This document shows, in pieces, positions 1 through 5,387 of a DNA stretch of 5,507 nt (its first letter is position 1; each line of letters opens with the position of its first letter). This DNA is from Planctomycetota bacterium (lineage in GTDB: Bacteria; Planctomycetota; Planctomycetia; Pirellulales; Lacipirellulaceae), in contig JAKEIB010000368.1 of assembly GCA_022614705.1 (NCBI GenBank), forward strand, positions 1 to 5,507, written 5' to 3'. The translations under genes were made by a program, and so were the position numbers. A model generated the notes under the pieces. The model had not been told where the DNA came from and ran no database searches. It worked only from the letters and a program-made list of their open reading frames with translations.

Positions 1-84
1 CCGCTGTTTGAGGCCCTCACCGCCAAACATCAACCGTTTCCAGAATCCTCCGACCCTAACCAACTGAAACTGTTCGACTTATAG
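1..84 (+). CDS. C-terminal 27 residues of an unidentified protein (partial, runs off the left edge)
   Basis: Frame 1 is open from the window edge to a TAG at 82-84. It encodes a polar tail that begins PLFEALTAKH and ends NQLKLFDL. I do not recognise the family. Endings of the QLxLFD type occur in several unrelated DNA-acting proteins, but that is too little for an assignment. The gene runs toward bkdB and ends 96 bp before the bkdB stop codon. Oddly, the stop codon TAG is also the first three bases of a repeat (82-119) that has a second copy near the right end of the window, so the reading frame ends exactly where the repeat starts. It could instead be a chance open frame, because only 84 bp are visible. 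Confidence 0.5.
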   Translation, partial: PLFEALTAKHQPFPESSDPNQLKLFDL

Positions 85-119
85 CCGGACACTACTGATC
101 GGAAACATAAAGAAACGTC
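82..119 (+). repeat. Left copy of a ~38-bp interspersed repeat (TAGCCGGACAsTAsTG core)
   Basis: The first ten bases, TAGCCGGACA, are identical to the minus-strand sequence that starts at 5424. The next six differ only at two C/G positions. Similarity then decays, but an AAACGTC block reappears near the end of both copies with a one-base offset. It lies in the convergent gap between the left partial CDS and bkdB and begins on the stop codon of that CDS. I see no strong intrinsic terminator in 85-180, only a weak CCATG/CATGG pairing around 128-143. Confidence 0.55.
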
Positions 120-180
120 CATGCAGCCATGCCAATCCATGGAGTGTCAAGCAAGAGGTCGGTCATGTGCAGGTCCAACA

Positions 181-1431
181 CTAGATAAAGATCGTCGCCG
201 GGTGCTCGAGATAGTCTTTCACGCACTGGATGAACGTCGCGCCGTCGGCACCGTCCACGACGCGGTGGTCGAACGAGCCGGACAGATTGAGAATGCGGCG
301 GATGGCGATCTGGCCCTGGTACACGACCGGGCGGTCGATCGCCTTATTCACGCCAAGGATGCCGACTTCGGGATGGTTGATGATCGGCGTCGCGGCCAGG
401 CCGCCCATGCGGCCGAGGCTCGTGACGGTGAAAGTCGAGCCAGCCAGCTCGTCGCGCGAGATCAAATTATTGCGGGCGGCTTCGGTAATGCGACGCATTT
501 CGCTGGCCGCCTGCCACAGGTCCATCGCCTCGGCGTGCCGCAGCACGGGCACGCACAAACCGCGGTCGGTTTGCGTCGCGATCCCCAAATGCACGGCCTC
601 ATAGCGCGTGATGACTTCCCGCTTCACGTCGTAATGAGCGTTGAGCTGTGGGAACCGCGCTAGCGCACGCGTCACCGAAAGCATGATGAACGGCAAGTAA
701 GTGAGCTTCGACCGACCATCGGTGCGGCTGGAGTTGAGATGTTCGCGCAGCGACTCGAGCTCCGTGATGTCGATTTCCTCAACGTAGGAGAAGTGTGGAA
801 TCTGCGTGTTGCTGACGACCATCTTTTCCGCGATGCGTCGCCGCAGGCCCACCATCTGGATTTCGGTCGTGTGCGAGCTATGGCTACGGCGAGAAGCGGC
901 CGCCGGCGCAATCTCGTTGCGGAGATGGACGTCGACGTCGCCGTGTGTGATCCGCCCATTCGGCCCGCTCCCCGGCACATGCTGCAAATCGACTTGCAAC
1001 TCGCGGGCCCGTCGCCGCACGGCCGGGCTGGCCTGCGGCGGCGCCGCGACCGGCGACACTTCGCTTGGACTCGCGGCACGCTGAATCAGTGGTTGTCCGG
1101 AGCTACAAGCTGACGACAGCGGAAGACAAGCGGGTGACTCCGTCATTGATCGCTCCTTTTCTCCATGTCTCCTTGTCTCCCGGTCTTCCGCCGAAGTTTC
1201 GAAGCTCACCAGTTCGGCACCAACCGCAACCGTCTCGCCCACGCTACCGTGCGTACACGTCACGCGGCCGACCAGTCCACTGGGAATCGTCACCGTCGCC
1301 TTGTCGGTCATTACGTCCACCAGCGGCTGATCGACGCGGACCTGCTCGCCCGGCCGCACGTGCCACGCGATGATCTCCGCCTCGACGACGCCTTCACCCA
1401 AATCTGGCAGTTTGAATACAACGGATGGCAT
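181..1431 (-). CDS. bkdB: Branched-chain 2-oxo acid dehydrogenase E2 (dihydrolipoyl acyltransferase)
   Basis: The 416-residue E2 core acyltransferase accepts the acyl group from E1 on its lipoyl arm and passes it to CoA in the cytoplasm. Domains in order: one lipoyl domain (about 1-79) with the lipoylated Lys44 in TDKATV; a linker (about 80-133); a peripheral-subunit binding domain (about 134-170, from ASPAVRRRA through GRITHGDV); and the catalytic domain (about 190-416) with STFTVTSLG at 332-340 and the active-site DHRVVDG (His389, Asp393). The length is close to Pseudomonas BkdB. ATG at 1431 gives the canonical MPSVVFKLPDLGEG start; no clear Shine-Dalgarno precedes it. It is the last gene of the block, 176 bp after bkdA2. 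The linker is odd: residues 81-104 are charged, then Cys/Ser-rich, instead of the usual Ala/Pro, and appear to come from an inserted repeat. A generic 2-oxo acid dehydrogenase E2 is possible, but the adjacent Bkd-type E1 genes favour BCKDH. Confidence 0.95.
   Translation of the reverse strand: MPSVVFKLPDLGEGVVEAEIIAWHVRPGEQVRVDQPLVDVMTDKATVTIPSGLVGRVTCTHGSVGETVAVGAELVSFETSAEDRETRRHGEKERSMTESPACLPLSSACSSGQPLIQRAASPSEVSPVAAPPQASPAVRRRARELQVDLQHVPGSGPNGRITHGDVDVHLRNEIAPAAASRRSHSSHTTEIQMVGLRRRIAEKMVVSNTQIPHFSYVEEIDITELESLREHLNSSRTDGRSKLTYLPFIMLSVTRALARFPQLNAHYDVKREVITRYEAVHLGIATQTDRGLCVPVLRHAEAMDLWQAASEMRRITEAARNNLISRDELAGSTFTVTSLGRMGGLAATPIINHPEVGILGVNKAIDRPVVYQGQIAIRRILNLSGSFDHRVVDGADGATFIQCVKDYLEHPATIFI
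1120..1190 (-). repeat. Purine-rich, inverted-repeat-bounded insert inside the E2 linker
   Basis: Within bkdB, CGGAAGAC (1120-1127) and its exact reverse complement GTCTTCCG (1183-1190) bracket a 71-bp stretch. On the coding strand 1153-1183 is a purine-dominated tract of GGAGACA and GGAGAAA type units. It is translated as roughly residues 81-104 of E2, which include RETRRHGEKE and then ACLPLSSA. The composition differs sharply from the Ala/Pro-rich linker on its right (residues 119-136). It resembles a short interspersed element captured in frame in a disordered linker. The exact borders, and that it is an insertion at all, are inferred. Confidence 0.45.
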
Positions 1432-1459
1432 AATGACGCTCGACGTATCTCAGTGATCT

Positions 1460-1540
1460 TTGAACAGGAGGCAACAGAGGCAACAGAGTAATTGCATTTC
1501 TTCTTACCCTTCTCTGTTTACTCTGTTGCCTCCTGTTCAA
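1460..1540. repeat. Long inverted repeat with tandem 9-mers in the bkdA2-bkdB gap
   Basis: The 20-bp arm TTGAACAGGAGGCAACAGAG (1460-1479) is repeated perfectly inverted at 1521-1540, leaving a 41-nt loop. The left arm also holds a tandem duplication of GCAACAGAG (1471-1479, 1480-1488). This allows a second pairing register, 1477-1491 with 1518-1532 (15 bp, 26-nt loop). The arms are almost pure purine on one strand and pure pyrimidine on the other, apart from a few C residues. It fills most of the 176-bp space between bkdA2 and bkdB and would form a stable stem in their shared transcript. No T-run follows on the minus strand, so a classical terminator is unlikely. Confidence 0.8.
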
Positions 1541-1607
1541 GATTTTGGTGTTACTGACCAAGAGATTACTATTCTGAAATCGTTGGGGCAATTTTCTCGT
1601 TGCCTGC

Positions 1608-2618
1608 TTACACCGCCAGCGCGCTTCGCATCGCGCTGGCGATCCGCTCGCGGCTCGGCATGTACTGCCATTCCTGGGCGTGCGGGAACGGCGTGTCCCA
1701 ACCAGTGACGCGCACAATCGGCGCTTCCAAATTCCAAAAACAATGTTGCTGTACTAGCGCGACGACCTCCGCGCCGAAGCCGCACGTGCGCGGCGCTTCG
1801 TGCACTACGATACACCGGCCAGTTTTTTCGACCGATTGGACGATTGTGGGCAGATCGAGCGGAGCCAACGTTCGCACGTCGATCAGTTCCGCGTCGACTT
1901 CCGACTCGTTAATCGCCGCCGACGCCACGTGCACCATCGTGCCCCACGTGACGACGGTGACGTCCTCGCCCGGCCGCACGATCGCGGCCTGGCCCAGCGG
2001 CGTGCGATAGTATCCGTCCGGCACGTCGGCTTCCGGCTGATCGCGCCACGGCGGCACGTGCTCAGGATCACCGTCGAATGCGCCGCGGTACAGGCGCTTG
2101 GGCTCGAAGAAAATCACCGGGTCGTCGCATTCGATGCTGCTGACAAGCAGCCCCTTAGCGTCGCGCGGGTTAGACGGCATCACCACGCAAAGTCCGGCCG
2201 TGTGCGTGAAATACGCCTCGGGCGACTGGCTGTGAAACAATCCACCACGAATGCCGCCGCCGCTGGGCGCGCGGATCGTCACCGGCGCCGTCCACTCGCC
2301 GCCGCTGCGGTAGCGAAGCTTGGCAAGCTCGTTGGTGATCTGGTCGAACGCCGGGTACATGTAGTCGGAGAATTGAATCTCCGGCACGGGCCGGAGGCCG
2401 TTCATGCCCATGCCGATCGCCACGCCAACGATCCCGCCCTCGGCCAGCGGCGTATCGAACACGCGGTGCGTGCCAAACCGCTGCTGCAAACCCTGCGTCG
2501 CCCGAAACACGCCGCCGAAGTAGCCCACGTCCTCGCCAAACACGCACACCTGCCGGTCGCGCTCGAGCATCACCTCGAGGCCAGACCGCACGGCTTGAAT
2601 CATGTTCATCGTGGACAT
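1608..2618 (-). CDS. bkdA2: Branched-chain 2-oxo acid dehydrogenase E1 component, beta subunit
   Basis: The 336-residue E1-beta pairs with E1-alpha in the alpha2beta2 ThDP-dependent decarboxylase of the BCKDH complex. The N-terminal transketolase-like pyrimidine-binding domain (about 5-180) contains GEDVGYFGGVFRAT (28-41), PLAEGGIVG with Glu60 at the position that activates ThDP, EIQFSDYMYPA, and FHSQSPEAYF with the conserved His129. The C-terminal transketolase domain (about 205-330) contains VVHEAPRTCGFGAE (271-284) and VTGWDTPFPHAQEW (304-317). These segments match Pseudomonas BkdA2 almost word for word, as I remember that sequence. ATG at 2618 gives MSTMNMIQAVRSGLEVMLERD, the expected family start; GGGTGG about 6-12 nt upstream is at best a weak ribosome site. 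It follows bkdA1 after an unusually long 278-bp gap. An E1-beta of pyruvate dehydrogenase is the alternative, but the Bkd-type partner and sequence argue against it. Confidence 0.96.
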   Translation of the reverse strand: MSTMNMIQAVRSGLEVMLERDRQVCVFGEDVGYFGGVFRATQGLQQRFGTHRVFDTPLAEGGIVGVAIGMGMNGLRPVPEIQFSDYMYPAFDQITNELAKLRYRSGGEWTAPVTIRAPSGGGIRGGLFHSQSPEAYFTHTAGLCVVMPSNPRDAKGLLVSSIECDDPVIFFEPKRLYRGAFDGDPEHVPPWRDQPEADVPDGYYRTPLGQAAIVRPGEDVTVVTWGTMVHVASAAINESEVDAELIDVRTLAPLDLPTIVQSVEKTGRCIVVHEAPRTCGFGAEVVALVQQHCFWNLEAPIVRVTGWDTPFPHAQEWQYMPSRERIASAMRSALAV

Positions 2619-2672
2619 GGCGTACCACCCGTTTGTAGGCGTCCCGCACCAAGCAGGCGATTATTTGTCGGA

Positions 2673-2689
2673 AGGGGACACTAGGGGAC
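2673..2689. repeat. Direct repeats AGGGGAC spaced exactly 10 bp, upstream of bkdA2
   Basis: AGGGGAC occurs at 2673-2679 and again at 2683-2689, one helical turn apart and about 55-70 bp before the bkdA2 start. On the coding strand this reads as two GTCCCCT units. The phasing would suit a dimeric regulator. The alternative is that it belongs to the same cluster of interspersed repeats as the neighbouring palindromes. No regulator gene is in view to choose between these. Confidence 0.35.
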
Positions 2690-2705
2690 TGTTTTGGTGT
2701 ACCAC

Positions 2706-2774
2706 CTTTGCGCAAAGCAGGTCCGCGCTTTTGCGCAGCACACGCCCGATCGGCGGAGCCGATCGGGCAAGCGC
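2706..2774. repeat. Cluster of nested palindromes in the bkdA1-bkdA2 gap
   Basis: Three structures are visible. CTTTGCGCAAAG (2706-2717) is a perfect 12-bp palindrome. TGCGCAAA (2709-2716) can pair with TTTGCGCA (2730-2737). GCCCGATCGGC (2744-2754) is separated by only GGA from its exact complement GCCGATCGGGC (2758-2768), giving an 11-bp stem with a 3-nt loop. An outer GCGCTT/AAGCGC pair (2725-2730, 2769-2774) encloses the last hairpin with a one-sided bulge. This layout resembles REP-type elements. The rest of the 278-bp gap (2619-2896) has no gene I can support. No T-run follows the stem on the minus strand. Confidence 0.7.
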
Positions 2775-2896
2775 AGCCTGAGCGCTGGCCCGACATGCGC
2801 CGGGGCCTAACGCCGCATCGTTATAGGTACAGATGTTCACTATGATCCTAGCAGGGTTGGTGGCCAAAAGCTAGATCTGGCTGAGCAGCAGCACCT

Positions 2897-4255
2897 TCAT
2901 CCCACGGCGCGTTTGTTCTGAGCTTCAAATGGAATTATCGACGTTTCAGCGGATGGTGGGCTCGACTCGGTTTGCAGCTCGCGCATTTGTTCTGTTAATT
3001 GCGGCGGCATGGTCGTGTAAACATCTTCAAACAGCGACTCGGTCGGATGCCCAAGCCCGGTCGCCGCAGTACCGAAAGATTCGGCGTGTTGGAACGCGGC
3101 GGCGGCTTCCTGATCGAGCGCCTCGTTCAAATCACGGTGCGCGTTCTCCGTCCAATGACCATTGCGAATCAGGTAGCGGCTCAGTCGATCGATCGGGTCG
3201 CCGCCGGGCCAGTGATTGGCTTCCTCGGGGGCCCGGTATTGTGTCGGATCGTCGCTGGTGGAATGTGCGTCGCGACGATACGTCAGCAGTTCGATGAGCG
3301 TCGGCCCGCCGCCGCGACGAGCACGCTCAATTGCCCAGGCCTCCGCTGCGAACACGGCCAGAAAATCGTTGCCGTCCACTCGCAGGCCGGGCAGATGATA
3401 CGCATCAGCCCTGGCGGCAAACGTCGCCCCGCCGGTGGAAGTATTTCGGTGCGTGCTAATGGCCCATTGATTATCGACGACGTGCAACACGCACGGCGGC
3501 CGAAACACCGACGCGAAGTTGAGCGCGTGATGAAAGTCGCCCTGGGCGGCCGTGCCGTCGCCGATCCAGGCGCCGACAACTCGCCGCTCGCCGCGGTACG
3601 CAAACGCCATCGCCGCGCCCACGGCTTGCGGAAACTGCGTGCCCACCGGGCTGGAGATCGATACCACGTTGCCGGCGCGCCAACTGTAGTGAACGGGCAT
3701 CTGCCGGCCCTTGGCGTTGTCGCACCGATTGCCGATCAATTGGCCGATCATCGCCACCATCGGCATCCCGCGCACGAGCATCAAGCCGGCCTGGCGATAG
3801 CTGGGAAACAGCACGTCGTGCGATGCGAAGGCCATCGCGCCGGCAACCGCTGCTACTTCCTCCCCCTTGCAGGAAACATGAAATGACAACCGCCCTTGTC
3901 GCTGCATAGCGATCATGCGGGCGTCGAAGTGCCGCGCACGCATCATCATCTCCAGACCACTTCGCAGCTGCTGCGGACCGATCGACGGCTGCCACGGACC
4001 GGCGGCCAGACCATCGTCCCCGAGCACGCGAATGAGGCCCGCCGCGTGGTCGCGCAGCTCCGTGTGCGGAGCCAGCGTATCCGGCCGAGAGAAGTCGCCG
4101 GGCTGCTGATGAAACGGATTAAATCGCGGCAAATCGCCCGGCCGATACGGCGCGGCCGGCACCCGCAACGCGAGCGGCAGCGGATCCTTCACCGCTGCCG
4201 CGCTGGTGTGCGACGACGGATTCGCTTTTCCGATGAGTATTTTGGAGTCGTCCAT
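2897..4255 (-). CDS. bkdA1: Branched-chain 2-oxo acid dehydrogenase E1 component, alpha subunit
   Basis: The 452-residue E1-alpha provides ThDP-diphosphate and Mg2+ binding for oxidative decarboxylation of the 2-oxo acids from valine, leucine and isoleucine. The core runs from about residue 95 to 415. RARHFDARMIAMQRQGRLSF (106-125), SYRQ (152-155), KGRQMPVHYS (182-191) and TQFPQAVGAAMA (206-217) are conserved blocks. The ThDP motif begins at GDG (232-234) and ends in VDNQWAIST (260-268), with Asp where the family usually has the first Asn. The loop YRRDAHSTSDD (326-336) is the BCKDH E1-alpha signature. The protein is about 40 residues longer than Pseudomonas BkdA1: a short N-terminal extension and a polar tail of about 24 residues after MREL (423-426). 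ATG at 4255 is the only Met before residue 103, so it is the likely start; no good Shine-Dalgarno is visible. It lies 107 bp after lipA. Confidence 0.96.
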   Translation of the reverse strand: MDDSKILIGKANPSSHTSAAAVKDPLPLALRVPAAPYRPGDLPRFNPFHQQPGDFSRPDTLAPHTELRDHAAGLIRVLGDDGLAAGPWQPSIGPQQLRSGLEMMMRARHFDARMIAMQRQGRLSFHVSCKGEEVAAVAGAMAFASHDVLFPSYRQAGLMLVRGMPMVAMIGQLIGNRCDNAKGRQMPVHYSWRAGNVVSISSPVGTQFPQAVGAAMAFAYRGERRVVGAWIGDGTAAQGDFHHALNFASVFRPPCVLHVVDNQWAISTHRNTSTGGATFAARADAYHLPGLRVDGNDFLAVFAAEAWAIERARRGGGPTLIELLTYRRDAHSTSDDPTQYRAPEEANHWPGGDPIDRLSRYLIRNGHWTENAHRDLNEALDQEAAAAFQHAESFGTAATGLGHPTESLFEDVYTTMPPQLTEQMRELQTESSPPSAETSIIPFEAQNKRAVG

Positions 4256-4270
4256 GACTCGATTCTGCTA

Positions 4271-4293
4271 TAGCCGGGGTCTGCGACCCCGGT
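4271..4293. repeat. GC-rich hairpin just upstream of bkdA1
   Basis: CCGGGGTC (4274-4281) and GACCCCGG (4285-4292) form a perfect 8-bp stem with a 3-nt loop, preceded on the plus strand by TAG. It ends about 18 nt before the bkdA1 start codon and would sit in the mRNA leader or in the lipA-bkdA1 spacer. No T-run follows on the minus strand. The outer TAGCCGG heptamer is shared with the repeat at 82 and, inverted, at 5418-5424. Confidence 0.7.
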
Positions 4294-4341
4294 CGTTTCA
4301 CACCGCAAGCTCAAAAGATCACAATTTGGCGAACCGTGGTC

Positions 4342-4365
4342 AGCCGGCCTCACAGAGGCCAGCTA
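4342..4365. repeat. Hairpin overlapping the lipA stop codon
   Basis: AGCCGGCCT (4342-4350) pairs with AGGCCAGCT (4356-4364) with one mismatch and a 5-nt loop. On the minus strand it begins with the TAG that ends lipA, and then reads TAGCTGG. It faces the 4271-4293 hairpin: both have a TAGCyGG heptamer at their outer edge, pointing in opposite directions, like a pair of inverted REP units. It may protect the 3' end of the lipA message. Without a following T-run it is not a textbook terminator. Confidence 0.55.
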
Positions 4366-5334
4366 CAATTGGCTCCTGCGCCGCGCTTCCGCCAGCAACA
4401 ATCCGGCCCGGTAGGAACTACGCACAAGCGGCCCCGAAGCGACCGCGCGAAAACCCAGCTCGCGCGCCTCATCGGCCCAGGCCGCAAACTGATCCGGCGC
4501 TACAAAACGATCCACCGGGAGGTAACGCTCACCCGGCCGACCGGGCGCCAAGTATTGGCCGAGCGTCAGCATGTCGACGTTCGCCTCGCGCAGCCGACGC
4601 ATCGCATCCGTGACTTCATCGTCGCTCTCACTGAGTCCCACCATGATGCTGCTCTTGGTCCACAGGTTGGGCCGCAACTGTTTCGCGCGCCGTAGCACGC
4701 GGGCGCTTTGTCGGAATGATGCCCGCGGGTCACGCACCAGCTTGTCGAGTCGCGGGACACATTCCACATTGTGAGCGAAGACGGCAAGCGGAGTGTTCGT
4801 TAACAAGTGAGACAGCGCGGCTTCGTCGCCCGCAAGATCGCTCGACAACAGCTCAATGGTCACTTGTGGAAGCCGCTCGTGGACGGCCTCGACACAGCGT
4901 TTGTAATGATCGGCGCCGCCGTCCGGTAGGTCATCGCGATTCACGACCGTGATCACCACATGCGCGAGGCCCATCCGCTCCACCGCCGCGGCCAGCTCCT
5001 GCGGCTCGCGCGGATCGGGCGGTTCCGGTTTGCGGCTCGTTTCCACGCTGCAGAATCGGCAACCGCGCGTGCATTCCTTGCCGGCGACCATGAACGTCGC
5101 CGTCCCGCGCGACCAGCAATCATTGAGATTCGGACAGCGGGCCTCCTCGCAAACCGTGTGCAGTCCGTGCTCGGATATGGCTCCCTGCGTCGCGTTGAGA
5201 ATCGCCAGCGGCCGGCCCGCCGGCAAATTCACGCGCAACCAGCTCGGCAGCCGCGGCCGCGAGGGGGTCGAGTCAATGATCGGAAGCGTCGAATGCAATG
5301 GAATTGCGGGGGCAGGGGACTGGCGAATTGGCAC
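4363..5334 (-). CDS. lipA: Lipoyl synthase (radical SAM)
   Basis: LipA inserts two sulfurs at C6 and C8 of the octanoyl chain bound to lipoyl domains, here plausibly including the E2 encoded downstream. From the GTG at 5334 it is 323 residues, close to the family norm. The auxiliary 4Fe-4S cluster motif CEEARCPNLNDC (C62, C67, C73; Cx4Cx5C) precedes the radical SAM motif CTRGCRFC (C88, C92, C95; Cx3Cx2C). RDDLPDGGADHY, HNVECVPRL and LGQYLAPG are recognisable family blocks, and the C-terminal RSSYRAG (R305-Y308) supplies the conserved serine that ligates the auxiliary cluster. The start is uncertain. The frame is open up to a TTG at 5379, and a TTG at 5298 is also possible; no ATG exists upstream of the cluster motifs. 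I chose GTG because the best promoter candidate lies inside the longer version. It is the first gene of the block, 107 bp before bkdA1. Confidence 0.95.
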   Translation of the reverse strand: MPIRQSPAPAIPLHSTLPIIDSTPSRPRLPSWLRVNLPAGRPLAILNATQGAISEHGLHTVCEEARCPNLNDCWSRGTATFMVAGKECTRGCRFCSVETSRKPEPPDPREPQELAAAVERMGLAHVVITVVNRDDLPDGGADHYKRCVEAVHERLPQVTIELLSSDLAGDEAALSHLLTNTPLAVFAHNVECVPRLDKLVRDPRASFRQSARVLRRAKQLRPNLWTKSSIMVGLSESDDEVTDAMRRLREANVDMLTLGQYLAPGRPGERYLPVDRFVAPDQFAAWADEARELGFRAVASGPLVRSSYRAGLLLAEARRRSQL

Positions 5335-5344
5335 AAACCGCGCA

Positions 5345-5374
5345 ATTGTACCGGAAATCGCTCGGCGCAACCAA
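5345..5374 (-). promoter_or_regulatory. Candidate sigma-70-type promoter for lipA and the bkd block
   Basis: On the minus strand TTGGTT (5369-5374) is followed after 18 bp by TACAAT (5345-5350), a near-consensus -10 element. Transcription would start at about 5336-5339. That leaves almost no leader before the GTG at 5334, or about 40 nt before the TTG at 5298. It argues against translation from the TTG at 5379, which lies upstream of the -35. The match is by eye only; such pairs also arise by chance. Confidence 0.4.
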
Positions 5375-5387
5375 TGCAATGCGTAGC

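Noticed and set aside
121..663. 180-residue plus-strand frame after the left partial gene
   Set aside because: Mostly antisense to the E2 catalytic domain including the DHRVVDG codons; no recognisable protein features.
1460..1540. CRISPR-like array from the repeated GCAACAGAG units
   Set aside because: Only short tandem 9-mers and one inverted copy; no regular spacer-repeat pattern.
1394..1717. 107-residue minus-strand frame across the bkdA2-bkdB gap
   Set aside because: Overlaps the end of bkdA2 and start of bkdB out of frame and translates the inverted repeat; composition is repeat-derived.
1800..2684. 294-residue open frame on the plus strand opposite bkdA2
   Set aside because: His/Arg-rich, no recognisable family, wholly antisense to a strongly conserved gene; a GC-driven shadow.
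2744..2768. Intrinsic terminator after bkdA1
   Set aside because: The stem is strong, but no T-run follows in the direction of transcription; the same holds for the 1460-1540 and 4274-4292 stems.
2661..2867. 68-residue minus-strand frame in the bkdA1-bkdA2 gap
   Set aside because: Starts with TTG, consists largely of translated palindrome DNA, and shows no conserved motif.
2999..3886. 295-residue open frame on the plus strand opposite bkdA1
   Set aside because: Antisense to conserved E1-alpha codons with Arg/Ala-rich composition; no domain visible.
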